Shown: positions 22,157 to 31,205, counted from the first letter of the stretch. The stretch is 32,555 nucleotides of DNA from Nitrospirota bacterium (GCA_016234155.1 JACRGZ010000013.1:1-32555), one strand, 5' to 3'. The notes: generated from the letters alone by a model not told the origin. Translations and numbers: made by a program.

Positions 22157-24876
22157 AGTTATTTAATTTTCATGGGATCATCTGTGCAGTATTTGCAGCC
22201 TTATGTCTTTCTGCATGTTCTCCAAAGGTTCAACAGGTGGTAAGCAGTGCAGAGGTCATAGGGGCTGTACAGGCGACTGCTATCCCAAGGCTTACAAAAA
22301 TTGAAGTGGACGATTTACCGGCGAGCACGCAGATTCTATTAGAGGCGGAGGATGTTTTGAATTATACATCCTTTAATCTCTCCGATCCTCCAAGACTGAT
22401 TATTGATTTGGCGGATATCTCCCTGGGAGAGTTTAAGGAACCTATATCAGTAAATAAGGGGTCTGTTATAGATATCTACCCTATTGAGGCAGATACCCCC
22501 GGGAGGATTACAAGGCTGAATATAAAACTCGTCAGTGATTCCGTAGAATCACAGATTTTCAGAAAGGACGGCACGCTTGTAGTAGATATTCCGAAGATAC
22601 CCCCAACCCTGAAACAAGTTCAGGGCAGGCTCTATCCCTCCCCCCTTGAGGGGGAGGGCAAGGGTGGGGGGGGTAAGGAGGAAGAAGTTACAGCAGAGGC
22701 TTTTGCTGTAGAACCTATTGCGGAAGTACCGCCTGTTGCAGGACCACTTGCTATAGAACTGCCTGTTGCAGAGCCTCTTGCTGCAGAACCTCCTGTCGAA
22801 GTGCCGTCCGTTGAGGAACCTCCTATGGAAGTAACATCTGTTGCAGAACCTCCTGTGGAAGTGCCGCCTGCGGCAGAATCCTATGCAGCAGAGTCTCCTT
22901 TACCTGCTCCTGTTGCTGGAGTTCCTGTGTCTGGGATGGTGGGCAATGTCCGCCCTACACCTGAGGCTTCTGTGTCAGAGACGACTGCAGTGCCGGATAC
23001 GTCTACAGCAAAAGCTGCTGTCTCAGAAGCGGACACTCCTCCTATACAAAAGGAATTCAACATTGTTAAAGATGTAAAGAGCCTTTCATCTGATGATAAA
23101 GACAGCATTGTTATTACCGCTGATAAAGATATTAATGCAGAGACATTTATTGTTGAAGGCGGCAAGTTAGTAGTTGATATAAAAGATGCGACCCATTCGA
23201 TTTACCCATCTGAGAAACCTGTTGAAAGCAGTTTGATATCAAAGATCAGGATCGGACTTCACCCAGCGCCGGTCAACAAGGTAAGGGTTGTTGCTGACCT
23301 CAAAAGGGAGATAAGATACGATGTCAGCAGACATGGGAGCGGTTTGACCATAGATATTTTTCCAAAATCCGGAAAAATAACGCTAAAAAAACCTGATGAG
23401 AAAACCATGTCTGACATTACCGGGGCATCTGCTGAAACCCCTTTGCAAAAAGGGGACGCATCCGTCAGCGCTCCTCCCGCTGACACAAAGGAATCTCCCG
23501 CAACTGTGACACCTCCGCCGGCTCCGTTAGCAGCAGCAATGAACACGGATAAGGTCGTTTCTGAGGTGTCAACAACTGAAGTAAGAGAAGAAAAGCCGGC
23601 GCCGCCTCCTCAAGTTACCACTAATGTGCCGGAGAAAAAGAACGGCACATATGCCAGCAAGAAGGTATCCCTTGATTTTCAGGACGCGGACATAGTGAAT
23701 GTCCTGAGACTGCTTGCAGAGGTAAGCAGGTTAAATATGATCATAGGGGATAATGTCAAGGGGAGGATAACAATAAAGATGCTGGATGTGCCATGGGACC
23801 AGGCCCTTGATGTGATCTTGAAGATGAAAGGGCTTGGCAAGATATTTGAAAACAACGTTGTCAGGATAGACACCCTTGCTAATATTGCCCAGCAACAGGA
23901 GGAGGAGGCAAGGGCAAAAGAGGCAATGGTCAAGGCAGAGGATCTGGAGACAAAGATATTTCCTGTAAATTATGCGCGGGGAAAAGAAGTCGCTGAATCG
24001 GTCAGAAAGACCCTGAGCGCAAGGGGTGATATTACGGTAGACGACCGCACAAATACCCTGATTATAAAAGACGTTAAGGATAAACATGAAGAGATCAGCA
24101 GGCTTCTTAAGGCGCTTGACAGGCCAACCCCGCAGGTTTTGATTGAGGCGCGGATTGTTCAGGCAGACACGAATTTCGCAAAAGACCTTGGAATACAGTG
24201 GGGGGGTGACTATTCTTCAAATCCTGGCAGTTACAATATAGGCGTTATCGGCGGGCCCACAGGAACGGTGGGAGCTCCAACAACGGGATTTGTAGTTAAC
24301 CTTCCGGCGTCCGGTGTGGCAGGGGCTAAAGGCAGTCTTGGTTTTACAATAGGGAAGACGGTAGGGGATGCCTTTAATCTTGACTTAAGGCTTTCTGCCG
24401 GGGAGACAAAGGGGTTAACAAAGGTACTGTCAGCCCCCAAGATTGCCACCCTCGATAACAGGGAGGCTACAATCCAGCAGGGGGAATCAATCCCGTACAA
24501 GACTGTGTCACAGGGTGGGACAAAGACGGAGTTTATTGACGCCACCCTTACACTTAAGGTGACCCCGAAGGTCACCCCCGATGGCCATATTGCGATGAAT
24601 ATCAAGATAACCAAGAACCGCCAGGGCTCGATAGTGGTAGAAGGGACACCCAGCATAAACAAGAAAGAGGCCACAACAGAGGTTCTTGTGAAAGACGGTG
24701 AGACGACAGTGATCGGCGGTATTTACGAGATTTCAGATGTAGATAATCTCAGTGCAGTCCCATGGGTTCATCAGGTCCCGCTGCTTGGATGGCTTTTTAA
24801 GAGCACACAGAAGTCAAATATCAAGAGTGAACTCCTGATATTTATCACACCTAAGATCATTCCTGTGACTTTATGA
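22153..24876 (+). CDS. pilQ: PilQ, type IV pilus outer-membrane secretin
   Basis: 907 residues, longer than most PilQ. The signal sequence ends in LSAC (Cys22), so it is predicted to be a lipoprotein. AMIN domain 1 (about 45-150) is followed by an in-frame double repeat insertion (T152-G174: LKQVQGRL plus a Gly-rich part). Next come a Pro/Val/Glu/Ala-rich degenerate tandem array (about 180-260), AMIN domain 2 (about 300-402) and a second linker. The STN/N0 domain covers about 503-575 (KVSLDFQDADIVNVLRLLAE), an N1 domain follows (FPVNYARGKEVAESVRKTL), and the secretin gate region begins near 664 (EARIVQADTNFAKDLGIQWG) and ends WLFKSTQKSNIKSELLIFIT. It forms the pore through which pili exit. 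The AMIN domains probably bind peptidoglycan. Last gene of the operon. Confidence 0.95.
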   Translation: MKLFNFHGIICAVFAALCLSACSPKVQQVVSSAEVIGAVQATAIPRLTKIEVDDLPASTQILLEAEDVLNYTSFNLSDPPRLIIDLADISLGEFKEPISVNKGSVIDIYPIEADTPGRITRLNIKLVSDSVESQIFRKDGTLVVDIPKIPPTLKQVQGRLYPSPLEGEGKGGGGKEEEVTAEAFAVEPIAEVPPVAGPLAIELPVAEPLAAEPPVEVPSVEEPPMEVTSVAEPPVEVPPAAESYAAESPLPAPVAGVPVSGMVGNVRPTPEASVSETTAVPDTSTAKAAVSEADTPPIQKEFNIVKDVKSLSSDDKDSIVITADKDINAETFIVEGGKLVVDIKDATHSIYPSEKPVESSLISKIRIGLHPAPVNKVRVVADLKREIRYDVSRHGSGLTIDIFPKSGKITLKKPDEKTMSDITGASAETPLQKGDASVSAPPADTKESPATVTPPPAPLAAAMNTDKVVSEVSTTEVREEKPAPPPQVTTNVPEKKNGTYASKKVSLDFQDADIVNVLRLLAEVSRLNMIIGDNVKGRITIKMLDVPWDQALDVILKMKGLGKIFENNVVRIDTLANIAQQQEEEARAKEAMVKAEDLETKIFPVNYARGKEVAESVRKTLSARGDITVDDRTNTLIIKDVKDKHEEISRLLKALDRPTPQVLIEARIVQADTNFAKDLGIQWGGDYSSNPGSYNIGVIGGPTGTVGAPTTGFVVNLPASGVAGAKGSLGFTIGKTVGDAFNLDLRLSAGETKGLTKVLSAPKIATLDNREATIQQGESIPYKTVSQGGTKTEFIDATLTLKVTPKVTPDGHIAMNIKITKNRQGSIVVEGTPSINKKEATTEVLVKDGETTVIGGIYEISDVDNLSAVPWVHQVPLLGWLFKSTQKSNIKSELLIFITPKIIPVTL
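22606..22674. repeat. Two abutting repeat elements inside pilQ
   Basis: 22606-22631 is the exact inverted copy of the 26-bp palindrome at 3764-3789. 22635-22674 is a G/C palindrome (CCCTCCCCC, TTGAG, GGGGGAGGG, tail AGGGTGGGGG). Both are translated and the frame is kept; they lie between AMIN domain 1 and the Pro-rich linker. Confidence 0.9.
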
Positions 24877-24879
24877 GGG

Positions 24880-24974
24880 GTAAATGAGTAAATGGGTAAA
24901 TGAGTGAATGAGTATATGAGTAAAACCACCCATTTTACCCATCTACTCATTTACCCATTCACTCATTCACTCAC
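24880..24974. repeat. ATGAGTAA-type inverted repeat before aroC
   Basis: The left arm is built of TAAATGAGT and AAATGGGT units; the right arm is the complement (ACTCATTTACCCATTCACTC). It fills the whole pilQ-aroC gap and abuts the aroC ATG, leaving no Shine-Dalgarno. No T-run follows, so this is not a standard terminator, although the hairpin could slow polymerase. Confidence 0.8.
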
Positions 24975-26138
24975 ATGATTAGCTTTCTTACAGCAGGAGA
25001 GTCCCACGGCCAGCTTCTCTTAGGCGTCATCGAAGGCATTCCTGCCGGTTTGGAACTTGCCAGTAATGACATAAACATAGATCTCTCCCGCAGGCAGATT
25101 GGTTACGGCCGCGGCGGGAGGATGCGGATTGAGAAGGATCTTGCAGAAATTACCTGCGGGGTCAGATGGGGCAAGACCATGGGGGGGCCGATAGGGCTTT
25201 TAATAAGGAATAAAGACTGGGTAAACTGGTCAGACAGTATGTCACCGGACTCGTCCCTGTCAGGCTGTATCCCGCCTGAGACAAGGCCAAGACCAGGCCA
25301 TGCCGACCTTTGCGGCATCATTAAATATTCTCATGACGATATCAGAAATGTGCTGGAGCGGGCGAGTGCAAGAGAGACTGCAATGAGGGTGGCCATCGGC
25401 GCCGTGGCAAAGAGGTTTTTAGCGGTATTTAGCATTGAGGTCTTAAGTCATGTTACAGAGATCGGGGGGGAGAAGGCAAAGCTTCTTAATCGTCAGCTTG
25501 ATTCTATCATTCAGGATGCAGAGAGGTCTGAGTTTCGGTGTGGTGATAAAAAGGCCGGGGCAAGGATGCGGAAAAAGATAGATGAGGCCAAGAAAAAGGG
25601 TGATTCAGTAGGGGGTATATTTGAGATAATTGCCACAAACGTCCCTGTTGGATTGGGGAGTTACTCACAGTGGGACAGGCGTTTTAATGCAAAACTTTCA
25701 TATGCGGTGATGAGTATACAGGCGATTAAAGGTGTGGAGATTGGGATTGGATTTGAGGCGGCAAGACGGTTTGGTTCGGAAGTCCATGATGCCATCTATT
25801 ATGATAAGGTCAGACGCAGGTTCTACAGAAAGACAAACAGGGCAGGCGGTATAGAAGGCGGCATAACTAACGGCGAAAATATAATAATTCGCGCTGCCAT
25901 GAAGCCTATAGCCACATTATATTCACCTTTAGATTCGGTTGATATAAAGACAAAGAAACCTTTTAAGGCGTCTGTTGAGCGCTCTGACATATGTGCAGTC
26001 CCTGCGGCAAGCGTAGTCGGTGAGGCGATGATTGCGGTAGAGATAGCTAATGCATTCATAGAGAAGTTCGGCGGCGATTCGATGACAGAGATAAAGAGAA
26101 ATTACGAAGGATACCTTGAGTATATAAAAGAGATTTAA
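24975..26138 (+). CDS. aroC: Chorismate synthase
   Basis: 387 residues. It converts 5-enolpyruvylshikimate 3-phosphate to chorismate using reduced FMN. Signatures: FLTAGESHG at the N-terminus, IGYGRGGRMRIEKD, RPGHADLCG and the catalytic-site RASARETAMRVAIGA, then AVPAASVVGEAMIAVEIA near the end. The ATG directly follows a repeat arm and has no Shine-Dalgarno. It is first of three shikimate-pathway genes (aroC-aroK-aroB). Confidence 0.96.
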   Translation: MISFLTAGESHGQLLLGVIEGIPAGLELASNDINIDLSRRQIGYGRGGRMRIEKDLAEITCGVRWGKTMGGPIGLLIRNKDWVNWSDSMSPDSSLSGCIPPETRPRPGHADLCGIIKYSHDDIRNVLERASARETAMRVAIGAVAKRFLAVFSIEVLSHVTEIGGEKAKLLNRQLDSIIQDAERSEFRCGDKKAGARMRKKIDEAKKKGDSVGGIFEIIATNVPVGLGSYSQWDRRFNAKLSYAVMSIQAIKGVEIGIGFEAARRFGSEVHDAIYYDKVRRRFYRKTNRAGGIEGGITNGENIIIRAAMKPIATLYSPLDSVDIKTKKPFKASVERSDICAVPAASVVGEAMIAVEIANAFIEKFGGDSMTEIKRNYEGYLEYIKEI

Positions 26139-26154
26139 GTTAATTTATTTTCAG

Positions 26155-26679
26155 ATGAAAAACATCGTACTGATCGGCTTCATGGGCAGCGGCAAGACAG
26201 AGGTGGGAAAGAGACTGGCTGAGAGGCTATCCTATACCTTTGTGGATACAGACAGACTGATAGAGGAAAAGAGAGGGAAAAGTGTTGCAGGTATATTCTG
26301 GGGAGAAGGAGAGTCTCGCTTCAGGGAGCTTGAGGTCTCAATAATAAGAGAGTTATCAATTAGAGCTTTATCAGTGGTAACAGGGCATGTAATATCCACC
26401 GGCGGCGGGATAGTTATAAGCAGTGATAATATCCGGAGTCTTAAAAAAATAGGATTACTTGTATGGCTTAAGGCATCTCCTGAGACTATCTATAGAAGAG
26501 TGAGTTCTGAGACACACAGGCCGCTATTAAATTTAGATGATCCGCTTGCAGAGATCAAAAGGCTCCTCTCTTTTCGCGAACAATTTTATTCGGAGGCTGA
26601 TATATCGGTTGACACTGATGGACTTGATGTGGATAAGATAGTTGATGTTATAATAAGAAGGGTAAGAAGTAAGAAGTAA
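26155..26679 (+). CDS. aroK: Shikimate kinase
   Basis: 174 residues, normal length. Walker A GFMGSGKTEVG, substrate residues FVDTDRLIE (DxD), RFRELE and STGGGIV, and the lid arginine in HRPLL. It phosphorylates shikimate with ATP. It lies 16 bases after aroC, without an evident Shine-Dalgarno. The last codons run into GTAAGAAGTAAG repeat units. Confidence 0.95.
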   Translation: MKNIVLIGFMGSGKTEVGKRLAERLSYTFVDTDRLIEEKRGKSVAGIFWGEGESRFRELEVSIIRELSIRALSVVTGHVISTGGGIVISSDNIRSLKKIGLLVWLKASPETIYRRVSSETHRPLLNLDDPLAEIKRLLSFREQFYSEADISVDTDGLDVDKIVDVIIRRVRSKK

Positions 26680-26862
26680 GACGTGAGACGTGAGACATGA
26701 GAAAGAATCCCCTCCCCCTGTAAATTGCCCCCCACCCCCCGATAAATACTTCGGGGGCAAGCTTTATTCCTCCCCCCCCTTGTGGGGGGGGAGGATATGG
26801 AGGGGGGGGGAGGGTTAGAGCCACCCCCTGCATGTATTAATCAGGGGGTGGGGGTGGAAATG
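26670..26862. repeat. Composite repeat block between aroK and aroB
   Basis: Short GTGAGAC/GTAAGAA units (26660-26703) are followed by a long G/C composite palindrome. The part at about 26710-26815 is the inverted copy of the insertion in fdhE (about 8440-8545). A further arm pair, CCACCCCCTG and CAGGGGGTGG, lies at 26822-26856. GTGAGACATGAGAAA units recur at the aroB/activator junction (about 28003-28019). Confidence 0.85.
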
Positions 26863-26908
26863 GCCCATTCAGCATAGAATGGGCTTATTTATTTTGCCCG
26901 GAGGTTTC

Positions 26909-28042
26909 ATGCGAAAAGTCAGGGTGGAGTTGGGCCAGAGGAGTTATGATATCTGCATAGGTCATAACATCCTGACTGGATTAGCAAGACACCTGAAAGG
27001 GCTTTCCGTAGGAAAAAAGGGGGCCATAATTACAAATCCCATTATAAAAAAGCCCTATGGTGATCCCATCCAGCAGCATTTAATAGACGAAGGTTTTTCT
27101 ATCACTACCATTGAACTTCCGGCGGGTGAACGATATAAAACACTCAGGTCTGTCGGCAAGATATATGACATTCTTATTGAAAAGAAGTTTGAACGGGATT
27201 CTTTTATCATAGCCCTCGGGGGCGGAGTGATAGGGGATATAGCAGGATTTGCAGCAGCGACTTATTTGCGGGGGATACCGTATATACAGGTCCCTACATC
27301 GTTAGTTGCGCAGGTAGACAGCAGTGTAGGCGGGAAGACAGGGGTGAATCATCCGCTCGGCAAGAACTTGATCGGGGCGTTCTATCAACCTATCCTTGTC
27401 TGGATTGATGTGGAGGTGTTGAAAACACTCCCACGCCGTGAGCTGATAGCGGGGATGGCGGAGGTGGTAAAATACGGCGTGATTGCAGATACCCGATTTT
27501 TTAATTTTATCGGGGAAAATTACAAAAATGTCCTTTCCCTTGAGCAGAAGGCCTTGATTCACACTGTGGCAAGATCTTGCGAGATAAAGGCTATGGTAGT
27601 CAGCGCTGATGAGAGGGAGAAGGGGCAAAGGGCTATCCTCAACTTCGGGCATACCATGGGACACGCCATAGAGACGGCAACGGATTACAGGAGATACAGG
27701 CATGGTGAGGCCGTAGCCATGGGGATGGCCTTCGCTGCAAGACTGGCTACTGTCCTGGGGATGTGCCATAAGGATGTGCTCAACTGGATAGAGAGGGTGT
27801 GCAGCTCTATAGGGCTAAGGACATCTTTGCCCGCGGCAGGGTTTGAAACACTCTGGGATATCCTTCAGAGGGATAAGAAGGTTATTAATGAAAGGCTCAG
27901 ATTTGTCCTTCCGGTGAGACTCGGAGAGGTAAAGATAGTAGATGGAATAGGCAGGGTGGTGTTGCAAAAGACAGTACAATCATGTTATAGTTCATACAAA
28001 AACGTGAGACATGAGAAAAGAGTATCAGGACATCATAAATGA
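26909..28042 (+). CDS. aroB: 3-dehydroquinate synthase
   Basis: About 377 residues. It converts DAHP to 3-dehydroquinate with NAD and a divalent metal. Signatures: LGGGVIGDIAGFAAATYLRG, PTSLVAQVDSSVGGKTGVNH, KNLIGAFYQP, AEVVKYGVI, and the metal ligands in NFGHTMGHAIE and HGEAVAMG. The ATG at 26909 is chosen over the one at 26879 because GGAGG (26900-26904) lies four bases before it. The last dozen residues (KNVRHEKRVSGHHK) come from a GTGAGACATGAG repeat and overlap the next gene by 32 bases, so the native C-terminus seems to have been extended. Confidence 0.95.
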   Translation: MRKVRVELGQRSYDICIGHNILTGLARHLKGLSVGKKGAIITNPIIKKPYGDPIQQHLIDEGFSITTIELPAGERYKTLRSVGKIYDILIEKKFERDSFIIALGGGVIGDIAGFAAATYLRGIPYIQVPTSLVAQVDSSVGGKTGVNHPLGKNLIGAFYQPILVWIDVEVLKTLPRRELIAGMAEVVKYGVIADTRFFNFIGENYKNVLSLEQKALIHTVARSCEIKAMVVSADEREKGQRAILNFGHTMGHAIETATDYRRYRHGEAVAMGMAFAARLATVLGMCHKDVLNWIERVCSSIGLRTSLPAAGFETLWDILQRDKKVINERLRFVLPVRLGEVKIVDGIGRVVLQKTVQSCYSSYKNVRHEKRVSGHHK

Positions 28043-29582
28043 ACTTAACTATAAGATAGCAGAGCTCTCGACCCTTTATGAGATAGCAAAGAGGCTGGGC
28101 TCTTCCCTTGACCTGAAGGTTACGCTCCCGTCCATCCTTGAAATCCTGTCTGAGAGTATGGGTATGCGCCGCGGCACATTGACATTGCTCGACCCTGAGA
28201 CAAAGCAGTTGTACATAGAGTTTGCCCACGGCCTTAGTGCGGAAGAAAAAAGGCGCGGCATATACAAGATAGGGGAAGGGGTCACAGGGAAAGTTGTAGA
28301 GACAGGAGAGCCTATTATAGTGCCGGATATCGGTAAAGAGCCTCTTTTTCTGAACAGGACAAGGTCGAGGGGGGACATTAAGAAAGAAAATATATCTTTC
28401 ATATCAGTGCCTGTAAAATCCAAGGGTGAGACTATGGGGGTACTCAGTGTGGACAGACTCTTTCCGGACAAGGCTGTCTCATTGGATGAGGATGTCAGGG
28501 TACTTACAGTAATGGCATCCCTGATAGGTCAGGCCATTACTATCGCGAGGATGGTTGAGTCTGAGAGAAGCAATCTGATCAAGGAGAAGATGACACTTCA
28601 GAGGGAGCTTAAATCCCCATACCGTTTTGCAAATATAGTCTTTGTGAGTGATAAGATGCGGGAGGTGCTTGATGCGGCGTGGAGGGTCAGCCAGAGCAAG
28701 GCTACAGTCCTCCTGAGGGGTGAGAGCGGAACAGGCAAGGAGTTAATTGCAAAGACGATACACTATCATAGTAAGCGCTGCGACAAACCTTTTATCAATG
28801 TGAACTGTGCGGCAATCCCGGAGACACTGATAGAAAGTGACCTCTTCGGACATGTAAAGGGGGCTTTTACAGGCGCCATACATGAGAAAAGGGGGAGGTT
28901 TGAGATGGCTGACGGCGGCACCTTATTCCTTGACGAGATTGGGGACATACCATTGACTACTCAGGTTAAACTCCTGCGGGTGCTTCAGGAGAGGAGGTTT
29001 GAGAGGGTTGGCGGCTCAAAGGGCATAACAGCGGATGTGCGCATAATTGCCGCTACCAACCTTAATTTAGAAGAGGCGGTAAGGGATGGCAAATTCCGTG
29101 AAGATCTATATTACAGGTTGAATGTGGTGCCGGTCAGGATACCGTCGCTTAGAGAAAGGAAAGAGGATATCCCGCCGCTTGTCGGCCATTTTCTTCAATT
29201 ATACAACGAGGAAAACGGGAGAGACGTCAAGATATCCAATGAGGCGCTTGACACCCTCCTCATGCATGACTGGCCGGGGAATGTGAGGGAGCTTGAAAAC
29301 TGTATAGAACGTATGATAGTCATGGCCAAAAATGACTTGATAATGACGGAGGATGTCCCAATTACTATAGAAGCAAGTCTCAAGACTAAAAACGCAGTTG
29401 AGGGTAGTATATATGGTCAGGCAAAGACCCTTGACAAGACTGTAGAAGAGATTGAAAAAGAAAAGATCTTTGATGCATTGAAGAGGGCCGGATATGTACA
29501 GGCAAAGGCTGCGAGACAGCTTGGCATTACTTCCAGGCAGATAGGTTATAAGATCAGGAAATATAGTATAGATATAGAGTAA
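28011..29582 (+). CDS. NifA-like sigma-54-dependent transcriptional activator (GAF-AAA-Fis)
   Basis: 523 residues. An N-terminal GAF domain (about 15-175) with TLYEIAKRLGSSLDLKVTL and IGEGVTGKVVETGEPIIVPD closely resembles NifA. The central AAA+ domain (about 205-430) is intact: Walker A GESGTGKE (237-244), the sigma-54-contacting GAFTGA loop (284-289), Walker B GGTLFLDEIGDI and arginine-finger region FREDLYYRLNVVP. The C-terminal Fis-type HTH (about 475-520) ends AARQLGITSRQIGYKIRKY. The Cys-rich oxygen-sensing linker of some NifA proteins is not seen. No nif gene is in the window, so the target is unknown; it could control nitrogen fixation elsewhere or another sigma-54 regulon. It overlaps the aroB tail by 32 bases. 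Confidence 0.9.
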   Translation: MRKEYQDIINELNYKIAELSTLYEIAKRLGSSLDLKVTLPSILEILSESMGMRRGTLTLLDPETKQLYIEFAHGLSAEEKRRGIYKIGEGVTGKVVETGEPIIVPDIGKEPLFLNRTRSRGDIKKENISFISVPVKSKGETMGVLSVDRLFPDKAVSLDEDVRVLTVMASLIGQAITIARMVESERSNLIKEKMTLQRELKSPYRFANIVFVSDKMREVLDAAWRVSQSKATVLLRGESGTGKELIAKTIHYHSKRCDKPFINVNCAAIPETLIESDLFGHVKGAFTGAIHEKRGRFEMADGGTLFLDEIGDIPLTTQVKLLRVLQERRFERVGGSKGITADVRIIAATNLNLEEAVRDGKFREDLYYRLNVVPVRIPSLRERKEDIPPLVGHFLQLYNEENGRDVKISNEALDTLLMHDWPGNVRELENCIERMIVMAKNDLIMTEDVPITIEASLKTKNAVEGSIYGQAKTLDKTVEEIEKEKIFDALKRAGYVQAKAARQLGITSRQIGYKIRKYSIDIE

Positions 29583-29591
29583 ATATTTTAC

Positions 29592-30482
29592 ATGATTCAA
29601 AGCATGACAGGATATGGCTCAGGTGACGGTGTATGCGGTGGAATAACATACAGGGTAGAGGTGCGTTCGGTCAACCACAGATATTGTGAAATAAACGTCA
29701 GACTGCCGGACTCCCTTGCAAGGTTAGAGCAGAGGATAAGGAATACTATTTCGGGCAGATTTTCCCGCGGCAAGTTTGACGTATATATTTCACAGGTGGA
29801 TATTTCGGCAAGGTATGCAGAGCCTGCATTAAATATAGCGGCAATAACACAATATCAGTCCATATTAAAAGAGCTGTCAGAATTTTTTAATGTCAACTTT
29901 AAGATAAAGGGGGAGATAGGCATTGCAGACATCCTGGCATTAAAAGAAATGATTGTAGTCCAGGGTGGGGACATTAACAGGCCTGAGCTTGATGAAATCC
30001 TGATGAAGATTGCCGGCAAGTCAGTTGACAACCTTATGAGGATGAGGCTTAAGGAGGGAGAGATAATATATAAAGACCTTAAACGGCGTGTTAACAGACT
30101 GGGGACTTTAACAAGGCATATAGAGAAACGTGTTCCGGCAGTTATACAGGGGATGAGAAGGCGGTACGTTGATAGGGTAAAAGAGCTGTCAGGAGGTCAA
30201 CAGGCAGACATGGACAGGTTATCTCAGGAGATTGCCGTTATGGTTGAACGGTTGGACATCACTGAGGAGATCGTGCGGGTAGGCAGTCACATAGTCCAGG
30301 TTAAAGAAAAACTTGATAATGGGATAGTGGTGGGGCGTACCATAGATTTCCTCCTTCAGGAGATTAACCGTGAGGTCAATACAATTGCCTCAAAGTCCTC
30401 TGACGTGAAGATCTCCCAGATTGCAGTTGACATGAAGGCCGAGATTGAGCGTATAAGGGAACAGGTGCAGAATGTGGAATAG
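29592..30482 (+). CDS. yicC: YicC family endoribonuclease
   Basis: 296 residues. The N-terminus MIQSMTGYGSG and RVEVRSVNHRYCEINVRLP are diagnostic of YicC. The C-terminal DUF1732 part has DRLSQEIAVMVERLDITEE and FLLQEINREVNTIASKSSD. E. coli YicC is a small-RNA-degrading endoribonuclease; its role elsewhere is unproven. It heads the widespread yicC-gmk-rpoZ-coaBC cluster; the remA/DUF370 gene often found between yicC and gmk is absent. Confidence 0.95.
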   Translation: MIQSMTGYGSGDGVCGGITYRVEVRSVNHRYCEINVRLPDSLARLEQRIRNTISGRFSRGKFDVYISQVDISARYAEPALNIAAITQYQSILKELSEFFNVNFKIKGEIGIADILALKEMIVVQGGDINRPELDEILMKIAGKSVDNLMRMRLKEGEIIYKDLKRRVNRLGTLTRHIEKRVPAVIQGMRRRYVDRVKELSGGQQADMDRLSQEIAVMVERLDITEEIVRVGSHIVQVKEKLDNGIVVGRTIDFLLQEINREVNTIASKSSDVKISQIAVDMKAEIERIREQVQNVE

Positions 30483-30498
30483 ACACCTTCTTTTATTG

Positions 30499-30528
30499 TT
30501 GAGATTTTTTGACCGGATATTGTATACT
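30499..30528 (+). promoter_or_regulatory. Possible promoter of gmk-rpoZ
   Basis: TTGAGA (30499-30504), an 18-base spacer and TATACT (30523-30528). The gmk ATG (30536) follows the -10 by seven bases and no Shine-Dalgarno is present, so the message may be leaderless. Confidence 0.4.
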
Positions 30529-30535
30529 ATGCAAC

Positions 30536-31201
30536 ATGAGTATGCCGGGGTTAAAAAAAGGGAGTGGCATAAGCCCTCGTGTAAGCGAGGGGCTCCTTTT
30601 TGTTGTTTCTGCACCGTCCGGGGCAGGTAAGACATCATTATGCAAAGAGGTTATAAAGTACATACCAAATATCCAGCACTCTGTGTCCTATACAACAAGG
30701 TCTTCACGTCCGTCAGAAACAGACGGTACTGATTATCACTTTATCACAGAAGGCACATTCAGGAAGATGATAGAGGATGATGCCTTTATAGAATGGGCTA
30801 TTGTGCATGGCAACTATTACGGGACTTCAAAAAAAGATTTGGGGGTATTATTAAGCCGCGGCATTGATATAATATTGGATATCGACTCTCAGGGCGCCAT
30901 GCAGATAAAAAAGAGGTTTAAAAACGGTGTGTTTTGTTATGTATTGCCCCCTTCTTTTGAACACCTTATAGAGAGACTGACTGTAAGAAAAGGCGATACC
31001 CCGAAGGAGATTAAGAGGAGACTGAAGGTGGCCAGAGAGGAGGTAAAAGATTACAGGATGTATGATTACCTTATTGTGAATGATGATTTTGACAGGGCGC
31101 TGGGAGAACTTAAGGCCATTATTACATCTGCAAGGATAAAGATGGACAGGATAAACCCTGCATGGGTTGAGTATAACTTCTTTGAACGGAGAGGGGGGTA
31201 A
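30536..31201 (+). CDS. gmk: Guanylate kinase
   Basis: About 221 residues. It phosphorylates GMP to GDP with ATP. The P-loop is SAPSGAGKTSL; GMP-binding residues are in SVSYTTRSSRPSETDGTDYHF and EWAIVHGNYYGTSK; DIDSQGA is also conserved. A longer form from a TTG at 30509 would include the predicted -10 box, so the ATG at 30536 (or 30542) is preferred. The N-terminal extension before the P-loop (MSMPGLKKGSGISPRVSEG) is slightly long for the family. It is followed by rpoZ after four bases. Confidence 0.94.
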   Translation: MSMPGLKKGSGISPRVSEGLLFVVSAPSGAGKTSLCKEVIKYIPNIQHSVSYTTRSSRPSETDGTDYHFITEGTFRKMIEDDAFIEWAIVHGNYYGTSKKDLGVLLSRGIDIILDIDSQGAMQIKKRFKNGVFCYVLPPSFEHLIERLTVRKGDTPKEIKRRLKVAREEVKDYRMYDYLIVNDDFDRALGELKAIITSARIKMDRINPAWVEYNFFERRGG

Positions 31202-31205
31202 ATAG

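Noticed and set aside
24880..24974. CRISPR-like array
   Set aside because: The units are 7-10 bases, contiguous and palindromic overall, without spacers of regular length; no cas genes are nearby.
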